Notes: a model not told the origin generated them from the letters alone. A stretch of DNA of 64,000 bases from Anaerolineae bacterium (GCA_019637615.1 JAHBVJ010000011.1:62001-126000); one strand, 5' to 3'; positions 24,363 through 33,408 are shown, numbered from the stretch's first letter. Numbers and translations: made by a program.

Positions 24363-24779
24363 CTACTTCTTATCCTGCGAGAGCACATACCTGTTCCCAT
24401 TCGAGTCCTTGAACATAGCCTCGATGATGCCATACGGTCGATCTGTGGGCGGGTACGCAAACTCGACGCCCTTTGCCGCCATTTCATCGTAAGCCTTCTG
24501 GCAGTTGTCAGTTTTGATTACGCTGGTAGGCATCTTGCCCGCTTCGACTAGCTTGGTCAGGACTTGTATATCGCTTTCATCGTATGCGCCGCCCACCTTG
24601 AGCGCCGCCAACTGGAGATCGAGGTCTGGTTGGTCTTTCAATCCGACGGTCAGCCAACGGTAATCGCCCGCCGTCACATCATCGCGTACTTCAAAACCGA
24701 GTTTCTCGGTGAAAAAGCGCAGCGTTTCGTTCTGATCCTTGACGAATATGGTGATGGTCGCCAATTTCTTCAACATCAT
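24363..24779 (-). CDS. VOC-superfamily (glyoxalase/bleomycin-resistance-like) protein
   Basis: A 138-residue protein with two beta-alpha-beta-beta-beta units. LATITIFVKDQNETLRFFTE and KLGFEVRDDV form the first; IKTDNCQKAYDEMAAKGVEF and IIEAMFKDSNGNRYVLSQ the second. The A/I-x-F-x-D-x-x-G-N-x-Y-x-L ending is typical. Metal ligands are not obvious, so it may be a catalytic enzyme or a binding protein. GAAGGAAG lies before two consecutive ATG codons (24779 and 24776). The AraC regulator gene lies 77 bases upstream on the same strand; AraC plus VOC pairs are common and suggest that the regulator controls it. Confidence 0.88.
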   Translation of the reverse strand: MMLKKLATITIFVKDQNETLRFFTEKLGFEVRDDVTAGDYRWLTVGLKDQPDLDLQLAALKVGGAYDESDIQVLTKLVEAGKMPTSVIKTDNCQKAYDEMAAKGVEFAYPPTDRPYGIIEAMFKDSNGNRYVLSQDKK

Positions 24780-24856
24780 TCAACTTCCTTCGTGTCATCG
24801 GATAATTGAATGATAATACATTTGTGCTAAAAACTCTTCTCGAAAATTGCGGAGTT

Positions 24857-25294
24857 TTATAGATCACCATCGGGAATGCCGTGCATGACGCAGCAGCATA
24901 GCGGTATATACGTGGAATGTGCATGAGCGTGAGAGATACGACTTGCGGCGTTGCGATAATGGCGCGGGGAGAGGCCGACTTGCTTACGAAACAGCGTGCT
25001 AAACGATCCTAGACTCTCGAACCCGACCGCGCTGCAAATCTCGGTGATCGGCAGTTCGCTGGATCGCAGCAGTTCCTTCGCCTTCTCGATTCGCCGCTGG
25101 CTCAGATATTGATGCGGTGTCTGTTGATATGTCCACCGAAACACACGGATGAAATGGTACGGCGACAGGGCAGCGCGGCGGCTCAACCCATCAATCGTGA
25201 TCGGCGCGGCGAGATTGCCATCCATGAACTTGCGGATGCCGCGTAGATTTTCCTTGATCCTCACATCCACTCTGTTTTCAAGGCGTTTTTTCAC
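24857..25294 (-). CDS. AraC-family transcriptional regulator
   Basis: A 145-residue DNA-binding protein made almost entirely of the AraC double helix-turn-helix. The first is ITIDGLSRRAALSPYHFIRV and the second ITEICSAVGFESLGSFSTLF, ending RKQVGLSPRHYRN. There is no sensor domain on the N-terminal side; the first 25 residues are charged. The C-terminal tail carries several His and three successive Cys (HAHAHS, CCCVMH), which could bind a metal or redox signal, an inference. It lies directly upstream of the VOC gene on the same strand. Confidence 0.9.
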   Translation of the reverse strand: MKKRLENRVDVRIKENLRGIRKFMDGNLAAPITIDGLSRRAALSPYHFIRVFRWTYQQTPHQYLSQRRIEKAKELLRSSELPITEICSAVGFESLGSFSTLFRKQVGLSPRHYRNAASRISHAHAHSTYIPLCCCVMHGIPDGDL

Positions 25295-25385
25295 GCTGCT
25301 AACTCCTGTTCACACTGTGCTTGAAGTCGTGTACGCAGAACAGATTTTACCATACCGACATATGTTTGAAGTAGTAACGTCCCTT

Positions 25386-26714
25386 TTACGGCGCGGTTGC
25401 GGTTGCCGTTTCTTCAGGCACAGCTGCGTAATCGGGTAAGTTTATCTCCAAGTGACGAACCGCCGGAATCGCAAAGGTGACGATGGTCAATGTCAAAATG
25501 ATGACGCCCGTGACGAGCAGTACCAGCCCGATCCCCGCGCCCGCCTGATCGCCCACCAATGGCGCGACTACCGACCAGCTCGCTGTCCTCACGGCTGGTT
25601 CCACCACATGATCGACTAGCGGGCCGATCAGCAGAAACGATGTTGTCGCGCCCAGATAACCCAACTGATTGCTGATCGAAAACACACGTCCCTGCAAATC
25701 AGGCGGTGATTTCGCTTGCAAGATCGAGGTGAATAGCGTCCAGATTTGCAATCCCCCAATTAAACAGGCAACAGCCAACGCCAGCACCAATGGCGAATGA
25801 CTCGTACCGAGGATCAAAAACATGATGCTGACCATCAGCATCGCCGGAATGATGACGTTGATTCGCCTGTGAATCCGGCTGCTATAGGCCACCAGCAGAC
25901 CCGCGCCAATGAAGCCACCCAAACTCTCCGCCGAGAGCACTAGTCCGGTAAGTGTTTCACTGCCTGTAATCTTGACCAGATACGGGATCATCAGATCAAG
26001 TGGGCCGTTCAGCAGGAAATTCATGATAGTGAAATAGATCACCAGTCCCAACAGCGCTGGACGCACGCTCAAAAATCGCATCCCGCCTGCCAATTCACGC
26101 CAGAAATTGCCAGCAGCGGCATGTGCTTCCTCGCTCATGGGCGGACGTGGGATGTGCATCGCGTACACCGCCGCCACCGCCACGAAGAACGTCAGCAGGT
26201 CGATGAACACGATCCCCGCCAGCCCGATCATGGTAAACAACAATCCTGCCAGCGCCGGAGCCAAGATGCCCGCCAGCGGATGCGACATCCCCTGTAGTGC
26301 GTTCGCGCGATTGCGCTGATTTTCCGGCACGAGCATCGTTACGACAGCACTCTTGGCAGGTTCCTGAAACATCGCGAACACACCTTGCATGAGTGCGATG
26401 ATGTACAGATGCCACAACTGGAATTGACCGGAGAGAAAACTCAGCATGAGCAGCAGACTGCCCACCGCTTGCCCCGCATCCGCCAGCATCATCACCCAAC
26501 GGCGATCCCAGCGGTCAACCCACACGCCCGCCAAGCTATTGAACAACATCGCGGGCAGTTCGTTGAAGAACGACACCAGCAGTAACGGTGCGGCTTGCCC
26601 CGTCGTGAGGAAAATTTGCAGGCTGATCGCCACGCTGGTCATGCGGCTGCCCAGCATCGACAGCGTCTGCGTGATGACGAGGATATAAAAGTTGCGGAGA
26701 TGGCGTTGCTGCAT
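25386..26714 (-). CDS. MFS transporter (EntS / macrolide-efflux type)
   Basis: A 442-residue, probably twelve-helix exporter. It starts MQQRHLRNFYILVITQTLSM and continues LGSRMTSVAISLQIFLTTG. The loop after helix 2 reads LAGVWVDRWDRRWVMMLADA, the family A-motif (G-x-x-x-D-R-x-x-R-R). Helices continue through about residue 420, and the protein ends in an Ala/Thr-rich tail. AGGGGAA lies 9 bases before the ATG at 26714; the frame is open to 26870, but those 52 residues are not transporter-like. The substrate is unknown; relatives export siderophores or macrolides. It is divergent from the nucleotidyltransferase at 26889. Confidence 0.9.
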   Translation of the reverse strand: MQQRHLRNFYILVITQTLSMLGSRMTSVAISLQIFLTTGQAAPLLLVSFFNELPAMLFNSLAGVWVDRWDRRWVMMLADAGQAVGSLLLMLSFLSGQFQLWHLYIIALMQGVFAMFQEPAKSAVVTMLVPENQRNRANALQGMSHPLAGILAPALAGLLFTMIGLAGIVFIDLLTFFVAVAAVYAMHIPRPPMSEEAHAAAGNFWRELAGGMRFLSVRPALLGLVIYFTIMNFLLNGPLDLMIPYLVKITGSETLTGLVLSAESLGGFIGAGLLVAYSSRIHRRINVIIPAMLMVSIMFLILGTSHSPLVLALAVACLIGGLQIWTLFTSILQAKSPPDLQGRVFSISNQLGYLGATTSFLLIGPLVDHVVEPAVRTASWSVVAPLVGDQAGAGIGLVLLVTGVIILTLTIVTFAIPAVRHLEINLPDYAAVPEETATATAP

Positions 26715-26888
26715 GTGAATTGGTTCCCCTATCATCGGAATGATACCAGAGCCGAGACCGAAGCGTGATGGGGAATCAGAATACGCTACAGCGTCGAACA
26801 AGCCTATCGTTGAACCGTTATTCGCGATCAGAAAGAGGAGTATTCTGTAAGAAATCACACCGCTTAACATGCTTGCATAAGGATGATC

Positions 26889-27737
26889 ATGATGGAATTA
26901 CATGAATTACATCTTCCAACCAATCATCGAGAAGTCGTAAGTCGGTTTCTAGCGGCCTGCCAAGCCGATGATCGCATCGTTGCCGCGTTTTTAGGCGGTT
27001 CTTACGCGACCAATCATGCCGACATCTATTCCGATCTCGACCTCTATTTTGTGACGACTGATAGTTCTTATCAAGAGTTCCCGACCGAAAAAGAATACTT
27101 TGTCCGTCAACTCGGCGTCCCATTATTTTTAACAGACTTCGGCAATCTTCACGGCTCGTTCTTCATCCTCTCGAACGGTGCAGAAGGCGAGATTTGGTTT
27201 GGTCGGGAAAGTGACTTCACAAATATCCACAGTGGGGCTTACATCGTACTGCTCGATAAGAATAATATCCTCGCGGGACAAGTCTTCTCAACACCGACAG
27301 CCGAATTGTCAGAGCAGCGTGAACTTTTACGACGACAGATCGATGGATTTTGGCATGAATTGTCTCATTTCATCAAGGCGATGGGACGTCAGCAACTGTG
27401 GTTTGCCTACGGACAGATCGAGGTCATGCGGCGAATGTGCGTCCTTCTCGCCCGTCTGAAATACAATTTTTCCGATCCATACCTAGATGAAAATGAGCCA
27501 TATTTCAAGATCGAGCACGCACTGCCGATTGAGACATTATCACCGCTGCAAAGCACATTCTGTCCAATGGAGTATGCCGCTATGTTGCAGACTGCAAAGG
27601 TGATTTGCCGATTTTATCAAGATATAGCGCCAGCATTGGCGAAAGTGCATGAGTTATCGTACCAGCCTGATCTCGAACGAATGCTGATCAAGCAACTACG
27701 CGATTTGCCGCAATTTCCATCGAGCCTGAACCATTAA
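26889..27737 (+). CDS. Nucleotidyltransferase-domain protein
   Basis: About 283 residues with an N-terminal nucleotidyltransferase fold: IVAAFLGGSYATNHADIYSD followed by LDLYFVTTD gives the G-S-x9-11-D-x-D catalytic signature. The C-terminal part is helical (LLRRQIDGFWHELSHFIKAM), resembling aminoglycoside adenylyltransferases and other small-molecule nucleotidyltransferases. AAGG lies 6-9 bases before the ATG codons at 26889 and 26892. It is a single gene divergent from an MFS exporter. A role in antibiotic modification is possible because of the neighbour, but is not shown. Confidence 0.75.
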   Translation: MMELHELHLPTNHREVVSRFLAACQADDRIVAAFLGGSYATNHADIYSDLDLYFVTTDSSYQEFPTEKEYFVRQLGVPLFLTDFGNLHGSFFILSNGAEGEIWFGRESDFTNIHSGAYIVLLDKNNILAGQVFSTPTAELSEQRELLRRQIDGFWHELSHFIKAMGRQQLWFAYGQIEVMRRMCVLLARLKYNFSDPYLDENEPYFKIEHALPIETLSPLQSTFCPMEYAAMLQTAKVICRFYQDIAPALAKVHELSYQPDLERMLIKQLRDLPQFPSSLNH

Positions 27738-27919
27738 TGAGTTCCTATCGATACCCTGATCATAGCCCGTTGGCCTTAGCGGCGAGCATTGACTAAGACT
27801 TATTGTAGGTCGCCGTCGCAGCCGTTTCCAACTCGACATCACCAGCGCAAGAGATCAGCGCGCCAAACGACTGTACCACTTCCAACAGACACGCGTGCAT
27901 CACAAAAGTCATCCCCACC

Positions 27920-28222
27920 TCAAGATACTGATCCGATATCTGCGTGATGTTTGTAATGTGTCCTATCCAGCGTCAGCGACATGCCATCCTCGAAGATGGT
28001 CTGGTACATCTCCCCAAGTTTACTTTGAGCCGTTGCTATTGCTTGCTCGTACTGTTTCATCGCTTCGTCAAGGCTGGCTCCGCTACCGGCAAAGATTTTC
28101 TCAGTCAGAGGCGTGACTGCTCCTAAAATGCGTGTGCCGCGTTCCAAGTCATCCAATTGGCAGAATATTTCGGCGAGTGCAACGAGATTAGTAACGACAT
28201 ACCATATATTTCCCAATTGGCG
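27920..28222 (-). pseudogene. C-terminal remnant of a large TPR/ATPase transcriptional regulator
   Basis: About 100 codons that match the last TPR-like repeat of large AfsR/LuxR-type ATPase regulators: VVTNLVALAEIFCQLDDLER, GTRILGAVTPLTEKIF, then YEQAIATAQSKLGEMY and a closing FEDGMSLTLD. In such proteins (usually over 700 residues) this is always the end, so the first 85-90 % is missing. Similarity runs to about 28222, beyond any start codon, and stops where a membrane-protein frame starts on the other strand. The open frame has no ribosome site. This is best read as a truncated gene. Confidence 0.6.
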
Positions 28223-28281
28223 GCTATGGGGTAAGTTTCTTTCTTTGGGGATGGGGAATATTTTTTGCGTCGATTATTGCA

Positions 28282-28578
28282 GTGATGTGGATCGGAACTA
28301 GATACAAGGGCAACACACGCGTTGAGAGACTACTAGATGTAGTAGCCGTTATATCCCTGCTTGGATATGTCCTCTTTGCAATTACAGATTCAAAATCGTT
28401 TAATAATACTGTCTACGCAGGGCTTATGTGTTTAGCCGCACCGATAGCTTTGTTTCTCGCGTTCCAATTCGCTCGACTTGTTATGCGGGGCAACGCATCA
28501 AGCCAACCGATGTCGGTTGCTATGAAACAATATCTCCGACGTCACGGGGCCGGGAAAGAATTAGGCAGAGACGGGTAA
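28282..28578 (+). CDS. Small membrane protein, probably 5'-truncated
   Basis: From GTG at 28282 the frame gives 98 residues with two hydrophobic segments (LLDVVAVISLLGYVLFAI and YAGLMCLAAPIALFLAFQF) and a basic tail. The frame is open further upstream to 28195 and there encodes another hydrophobic helix (VSFFLWGWGIFFASIIAVMW) with no start codon before it and no ribosome site. It probably lost its 5' end at the same junction that cut the regulator remnant on the opposite strand. Function unknown. Confidence 0.45.
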   Translation: MMWIGTRYKGNTRVERLLDVVAVISLLGYVLFAITDSKSFNNTVYAGLMCLAAPIALFLAFQFARLVMRGNASSQPMSVAMKQYLRRHGAGKELGRDG

Positions 28579-28850
28579 ATCGAGCAATCAACCGTTATCA
28601 CGTCTATCACGTCTAGGTCGTCCTTTTGAGCGCGGCGTCGCTCCTTTTTCCCGCAGGTGTTATCGATCAATTCTGCTTACTTGTTCGCTGACAGTGTAAC
28701 ATAACACATTTAGTGTGTAGAATGGTGTTACGCCGTCACGTTTCATACGGCAAAGTTGACTATGCTCAGATTGAAAGCATAACCGCTCCTATAAAACTCT
28801 GTCCGCAATCGATCTTCTGTTTGATACATGCACTACATAACAATACACGA
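28579..28850. other. Intergenic region before the uronate operon end
   Basis: About 270 bases with no supported gene. It separates the decayed zone from the 3' end of the oligogalacturonate lyase gene. Short frames present show no ribosome site. No clear terminator hairpin with a U-tract was found downstream of the lyase stop. Confidence 0.45.
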
Positions 28851-29978
28851 TTACCTTTCCCATGCTGGCACGTCCACCAGATACAAATTCCCGTACCCTG
28901 ACATATCGCTGGTGAACAGAATCTGAGATCCGTCGGGGCTGAATCTCGGATGCACATGTAGCTGCTGTATCTGGAACGTGCCGTGATGCGTCAGCACGAC
29001 TCGCGGCTCACCAAATGCACCATCACCCATCCGCCATACCATCAGCTTGGGATCGTTGCGCGTGCCATCGCCCACGATCAAGCGCAGATCGTTGCTCTGG
29101 AAGTGCATCGACTCGCCGGGAAACGTCGCCTCGATGCGCTCGGTATTGTCGTACCGCACACTGCCGTAGAAACTCTGACCATCAGCGCTGCGTCCGTGAT
29201 AGCCGATATGCTCGCCGTCCGCCAACCAGTACTCGTGTCCCACCTGCTCGCCAACCTCGGTCGGACGCAGCTTCCACGACTCGCCCGTGCGCAGATTCAA
29301 GCCCCAGATGCGCTGATCGACCTTCTCCCACGGTCCCTCGTGGCAGTACGTCGCGATGTCTGGCTGCGTCGGTGAGGCGTTGGCGTGCCCGATCCAGTAG
29401 CGCTCCTCGAACACCACCTGTGCTTGCCCCGTTTCCGTTGAGATCAGCAAGATTTGCGAGTGTGGCTTGGCTTCCCAATATTCCGCGAAGCCCACGTAGC
29501 CGTGCAGCAGATCAATCTTGAAGCGCGACGACAAATCCTCGTAGATGCCCGTGCAGACGAAATTACCATCCGCCGTCACGCTGGTTATGTTGAGATCGTA
29601 GCCATCCGGTACGCGGTACAACGGACGCTCTTTCAGCGTATCGAGATCAAGCGCGATCAGCGTGCGCGCGTGCCAGAAGTAGGCTTCGGCACGGCGCGGA
29701 TTGATGCTAGTGAACAACAACTGACTATTGGTGACATTGCGCTCGGTAAGCTGCCTGATCTCGCCGCTGTCGAGGTTCAAACTGAACAGGTTGGTCAGGT
29801 TGCAGCGGTCAGAGCCAAACAGCAGCTTGCGCCCTTCCGCGTCGCTGTACCAACCAGAATTGGTGAAATACAGATGATGGCTGTGTCCTTTGTAGTTGGT
29901 CAACTGCTTGACGATTGCGCCCGTCTGCGCATCGGCAAACGTTGACCACTCCGCTGGAAAGCGCTCACCCTTAGCCAT
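28851..29978 (-). CDS. ogl: Oligogalacturonate lyase family protein (PL22-like)
   Basis: A 375-residue seven-bladed propeller protein that in the named family cleaves unsaturated oligogalacturonides by beta-elimination in the cytoplasm. MAKGERFPAEWSTFADAQTG and AIVKQLTNYKGHSHHLYFTN form the N-terminal part. Blades contain GRKLLFGSDR, the His-rich GWYSDAEG region, GHANASPTQPDIATYCHEGP, QVGHEYWLADGEHIGYHGRS and FSPDGSQILFTSDMSGYGNL. Conserved His residues expected for Mn binding are plentiful but were not individually assigned. The start overlaps the uronate isomerase end by 8 bases (ATGGCTAA), so both are co-translated. Position next to uxaC supports pectin breakdown. Confidence 0.82.
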   Translation of the reverse strand: MAKGERFPAEWSTFADAQTGAIVKQLTNYKGHSHHLYFTNSGWYSDAEGRKLLFGSDRCNLTNLFSLNLDSGEIRQLTERNVTNSQLLFTSINPRRAEAYFWHARTLIALDLDTLKERPLYRVPDGYDLNITSVTADGNFVCTGIYEDLSSRFKIDLLHGYVGFAEYWEAKPHSQILLISTETGQAQVVFEERYWIGHANASPTQPDIATYCHEGPWEKVDQRIWGLNLRTGESWKLRPTEVGEQVGHEYWLADGEHIGYHGRSADGQSFYGSVRYDNTERIEATFPGESMHFQSNDLRLIVGDGTRNDPKLMVWRMGDGAFGEPRVVLTHHGTFQIQQLHVHPRFSPDGSQILFTSDMSGYGNLYLVDVPAWER

Positions 29979-31395
29979 GTTGCGGATCCGCTTGCGGCAG
30001 CTTATACGCTTGCTTGGCGAGTCGGTAAGCCAGATCGACGCTCATCTCATGCGCCTCGTCTTCATCCAAAATATGCCGCACCACCAAGCCCGCCAACCAG
30101 TTCGCCGCGGCCCGCCGCCACACATCATGCCGCGCGGGGATCGACGGGAACGCCCGCGTGTCGTCGTTGAAGCCTGCCGTGTTGTAGATGCCCGCCGTCT
30201 CCACCACGCTATCGAGGAAGCGTTCCATCCCGTATAGGCTGTCGAAGAACCACCACGGCGCACCCAGTTTCATCGCCGGATAATGCCCCGCCAGCGGCGC
30301 GAGTTCACGGCTGTAGGTCGTCTCGTCCAGCGTGAATACGATCAACGTCAGTTTCGGATCGCTTCCGTAGCGGTTGAGCAGCGGTTTCAGCGCCTTTGTG
30401 AACTCGGTGTGTAGCGGAATATCCGCGCCCTTATCGCGTCCGTAAGCGTTGAACAGCACCTCGTTGTGATTGCGCAACGACCCGACATGCAGCTGCATCG
30501 TCAGGCCATCCTCGACGCTCATCCGCGCCATCTGCATCAACATGTGGCCTGTGAATAGTGCCACGTCCTCACTGTTGAACTCGCCCTTCAATGCCTTTTG
30601 GAAGATCACATCGGCTTGTGCATCACTCAATTCGCCTGTGAACGCCGTCACCGCTGCATGATCGGTTGCCGACGCGCCCATCGACTTGAAGAACGCCCGC
30701 CGCTGCTCCAATGCCGCGATAAACGACTTGTAGTCATGCACATCGATCTTGCTAACATCCGACAGCGCCTTGATATTCTGCGCCCAATTCTCGGTGTCGA
30801 TGTTCACCACTGCGTCAGGGCGGAAGGTTGGCACGATTCGCGCTGACCAATCCGACGCCTTGATCGCCTGATGATGCGCCAATGTATCCGTAGCCGCGTC
30901 TGTGGTCGCCAGCACTTCGATATTGAACCGCTCAAACAACCGGCGCGGCTTGAATTCCGGTTGCGCCAGCTTATCCGCGATCTGGTCGTAGATGCGCTGC
31001 GCCGACTGCCCTGTGATGCGCTCTTGCACGCCGAACACGCTGCTCAGTTCGTCTTTCAGCCAGATGCCTGTCGGCGTTCCGCGAAATAGATAGAAATTGT
31101 CCGCGAACAACTGCCAGATTTTGCGATGATCGCTCTCGACTGCGTCGCCATCCAAGCGCGGCACGCCGATCTGCTCCATCGGGATGCCCTGCGAGTGCAG
31201 CATACGGAAGATGTAATGATCAGGGATGATCAGCAGATCGACGGGCGTGCCAAAGCTGTAATCGGGGTTCGAAAACAAGCGCGGATCGACATGACCGTGT
31301 GGGCACACCAGCGGCAGACTGCGCACCGTTTCGTACAGCGCTGCCGCCACCTGCCGCTGCGCCGGATCAGAGGAGAAATAGCGATTCGGATTCAT
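29971..31395 (-). CDS. uxaC: Uronate isomerase
   Basis: Isomerises D-galacturonate to tagaturonate or D-glucuronate to fructuronate, an early step of uronate use. The 474-residue amidohydrolase-fold protein has the metal site LVCPHGHVDPRLF near the N-terminus, DHYIFRMLHSQGI, IEVLATTDAATDTLAHH, VRLHVG-like LQLHVGSLRNHN, and the C-terminal AGFNDDTRAFPSIPARHDVW characteristic of UxaC. The ATG at 31395 has AGGAAG 8 bases upstream; TTG at 31398 is less likely. It overlaps the lyase by 8 bases. The MazF-like toxin gene ends 42 bases upstream. Confidence 0.96.
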   Translation of the reverse strand: MNPNRYFSSDPAQRQVAAALYETVRSLPLVCPHGHVDPRLFSNPDYSFGTPVDLLIIPDHYIFRMLHSQGIPMEQIGVPRLDGDAVESDHRKIWQLFADNFYLFRGTPTGIWLKDELSSVFGVQERITGQSAQRIYDQIADKLAQPEFKPRRLFERFNIEVLATTDAATDTLAHHQAIKASDWSARIVPTFRPDAVVNIDTENWAQNIKALSDVSKIDVHDYKSFIAALEQRRAFFKSMGASATDHAAVTAFTGELSDAQADVIFQKALKGEFNSEDVALFTGHMLMQMARMSVEDGLTMQLHVGSLRNHNEVLFNAYGRDKGADIPLHTEFTKALKPLLNRYGSDPKLTLIVFTLDETTYSRELAPLAGHYPAMKLGAPWWFFDSLYGMERFLDSVVETAGIYNTAGFNDDTRAFPSIPARHDVWRRAAANWLAGLVVRHILDEDEAHEMSVDLAYRLAKQAYKLPQADPQHG

Positions 31396-31437
31396 CAATC
31401 ATCTTCCTTTTAACAGGCCCATCTATACGCGGTTCCG

Positions 31438-31797
31438 TTATGGTTGATAACCTACGCACAAGGCAACGGCAGCCGCCAACTCTTCGATCTCTTCGTAGGT
31501 GAGGTTGCCAAGCCTTGTCTGAAATCGACTGGTGGCAACTGATTCCACTTGGAACGCATTCGCTCCCGACTCTTTCGTCAACCCATTTTGTAGTGATGGA
31601 GTCAAGCGCACAATGAATGAGTAATTGACAAAAGATGGCTGCCAAGCCGTTACCGGAACCACAATATGCAGCGCAATACGTCCAGCGCTAACCGCAGTCA
31701 TGATTACTGCTGGACGTGTCTTGCGGATTTCGTCGCCTTCACTTGGATCAAACCGAACGAGCCATACGTCACCACGCTGAATATTAGATGGTGGCAT
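31438..31797 (-). CDS. MazF/PemK-family toxin
   Basis: A 119-residue putative endoribonuclease toxin. It has the family start IQRGDVWLVRFDPSEGDEI with RKTRPAVIMTA, then IVVPVT for the strand after the loop, and a C-terminal TRLGNLTYEEIEELAAAVAL, which resembles RIGxLs-x-eel-xxv. The Arg of KTRP and the Thr of VPVT correspond to catalytic positions in the family. It overlaps the upstream antitoxin gene by 14 bases, as is usual for such pairs. It lies inside the uronate-use operon, between a dehydrogenase and uxaC on the same strand. Confidence 0.9.
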   Translation of the reverse strand: MPPSNIQRGDVWLVRFDPSEGDEIRKTRPAVIMTAVSAGRIALHIVVPVTAWQPSFVNYSFIVRLTPSLQNGLTKESGANAFQVESVATSRFQTRLGNLTYEEIEELAAAVALCVGYQP

Positions 31798-32029
31798 CTA
31801 AGTCTTCTTCTGAGTAGGCTTCAAAGGTTTCAAAATCCTCGTCCACAGACTGTTCAAGTTGCGCACGTATAATTGCGTTGCGCTCATGAGCAGGCATTTG
31901 CATCAGTTCTCGCGCCGTGTAATGGCGAAGCGGTGTTGTAAGTTGTTCTACGAAGTCGAGAACACGCTGCTGCTGTTCGGCTTCGAGATGACTTATCTTT
32001 TCCAAAATTTTCTGCTCAATTGCGTTCAT
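31784..32029 (-). CDS. Antitoxin partner of the MazF-like toxin
   Basis: An 81-residue acidic protein beginning MNAIEQKILEKISHLEAEQQ, a coiled-coil helix, then RVLDFVEQL and a negatively charged C-terminal half (EQSVDEDFETFEAYSEEDLD) suited to wrapping a basic toxin. The start at 32029 has GGAG about 9 bases upstream; the frame continues to 32071. No AbrB- or RHH-type DNA-binding motif is plain, though the helix resembles the DUF2281-like antitoxin start. It begins 47 bases after the dehydrogenase stop and overlaps the toxin by 14 bases. Confidence 0.72.
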   Translation of the reverse strand: MNAIEQKILEKISHLEAEQQQRVLDFVEQLTTPLRHYTARELMQMPAHERNAIIRAQLEQSVDEDFETFEAYSEEDLDATI

Positions 32030-32076
32030 CGCAACTATCTCCTGCTCCATTACGATGGTATTGTAGCCCATCTAAT

Positions 32077-33408
32077 TTATCGATGGTCGGAGATAACCTG
32101 TTTTTCCGGCAGCACGAATAGATCATCCACCTTGATCAGCTTGCCCGTGCGGATCGACTCATTAGCCGAGATGCCCATCATGATCGAGGCCGCGCCATCG
32201 ATGTGCGAAGCCGCACGATGGAACGGATCGGGCGGCGGGTTGGGCGAGAAGATCTGCTCCAACATCACCGGATCAGCGCCACCATGTCCACCCTCCGTCA
32301 GCGGAATCTCGATCTCATGCGCTGCGCCGAACATCGGGTACAACGTCAAGCGCACCTCTTTGAATCCGCTCTTGCTGGCTTGCAATGTTGCCAACTGCTT
32401 ATCACCGAGCAAGAAATTCGCGTTCTCGACGACTTCCAACTCGACACGCCCCTTATTCCCCGTGATGCACACGCGCAACCCTTCCCACGGCGAATACGCG
32501 ATCAGGCAGTACGACAGCAGCGCATTGTTCCGATACCGCGCCGTCACCGCCATCGTATCCTCAATCGTGATCGGCTCCCCGAACACGTTGCGGTCACGGA
32601 TGTAGCCGCTGTCTGCCTCGGCCTCCAGATACAAGCCCTTGAACGCCTCTTTATCGGTCAGCCGTAGCGCGAACGGATCATTCTGTGCCGCTGGTTCGTT
32701 GGTGTAGCGCGTGTACGCATAATGCTCACCACGCTCCTCTGCCGCTTTCTTGCCGTAGAATTTCAGATCGCCCATCGCGAACACGCTCTCAGGATAGGAA
32801 TCGATCCACCAGTTCACGAGGTCGAAATGATGCGTGGCCTTATGCACCAGCAAGCCGCCGCTGTTCTGCTTTTCGCGGTGCCAGCGCCGGAAGTAATCCG
32901 CGCCGTGACTCGTATCCAGCATCCACGAGAAATCGACCAGCATCGGGCGGCCTATCGCCCCGTTCATGATCACTTCGCGCAGTTTCGTATACGCGGGCGA
33001 ATAGCGATAATTGAACCCGACGCGCAATGATCGCCCGGTGCGCTCGATAGCATCAAAAATCTGTTTAGCCTTGTCCGCGTCCGTCGTCATCGGTTTTTCG
33101 GTGATCACGTCGCAGCCCAATTCCATCGCCCGCACGATGTACTTGTGATGCGTGGCGTCAATCGTCGTCACAATCACGATGTCCGGCTTGGTGTCCTTGA
33201 TCATCTGCTCGAATTGGTCAGCCTGATACGTCGGGATCGCCGGTACGCCGAACTTCTGCAACTGTGCGTTGTACCAATTCATGCGCGTCTGGCTCAGGTC
33301 ACACAGCGCCACCAACTCGGACGACTCCCGATACGTCATCATGATCGCCTCGAAATACATGCCCGACCGCGATCCCGTACCGACAATAGCGTAGCGTTTC
33401 TTAGACAC
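32077..33408 (-). CDS. Gfo/Idh/MocA-family sugar dehydrogenase
   Basis: A 443-residue NAD(P)-dependent oxidoreductase. The Rossmann start is KRYAIVGTGSRSGMYFEAIM, followed by VALCDLSQTRMNWYN, IVTTIDATHHKYIVRAMELG and the family Lys in CDVITEKPMTTDADKA. The C-terminal part has the catalytic-region sequence LVHKATHHFDLVNWWIDSYP. It starts with GTG at 33408 behind AAGGA. The protein is longer than most family members (about 350), with inserts in the C-terminal half, as in dehydrogenases of polysaccharide-use loci. The substrate is unknown; a uronate or rhamnogalacturonan-derived sugar is likely from context. Confidence 0.92.
   Translation of the reverse strand: MSKKRYAIVGTGSRSGMYFEAIMMTYRESSELVALCDLSQTRMNWYNAQLQKFGVPAIPTYQADQFEQMIKDTKPDIVIVTTIDATHHKYIVRAMELGCDVITEKPMTTDADKAKQIFDAIERTGRSLRVGFNYRYSPAYTKLREVIMNGAIGRPMLVDFSWMLDTSHGADYFRRWHREKQNSGGLLVHKATHHFDLVNWWIDSYPESVFAMGDLKFYGKKAAEERGEHYAYTRYTNEPAAQNDPFALRLTDKEAFKGLYLEAEADSGYIRDRNVFGEPITIEDTMAVTARYRNNALLSYCLIAYSPWEGLRVCITGNKGRVELEVVENANFLLGDKQLATLQASKSGFKEVRLTLYPMFGAAHEIEIPLTEGGHGGADPVMLEQIFSPNPPPDPFHRAASHIDGAASIMMGISANESIRTGKLIKVDDLFVLPEKQVISDHR

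Noticed and set aside
28766..28957. A frame starting MCIRDS, a string that often marks sequencing adaptor contamination
   Set aside because: The DNA here is the natural antisense-frame reading of the oligogalacturonate lyase gene end, and the bases do not match the transposase adaptor sequence.
31859..32605. A 248-codon plus-strand frame over the antitoxin and dehydrogenase genes
   Set aside because: Antisense to two supported genes, with stretches of Ser/Cys-rich random-looking sequence and no ribosome site.
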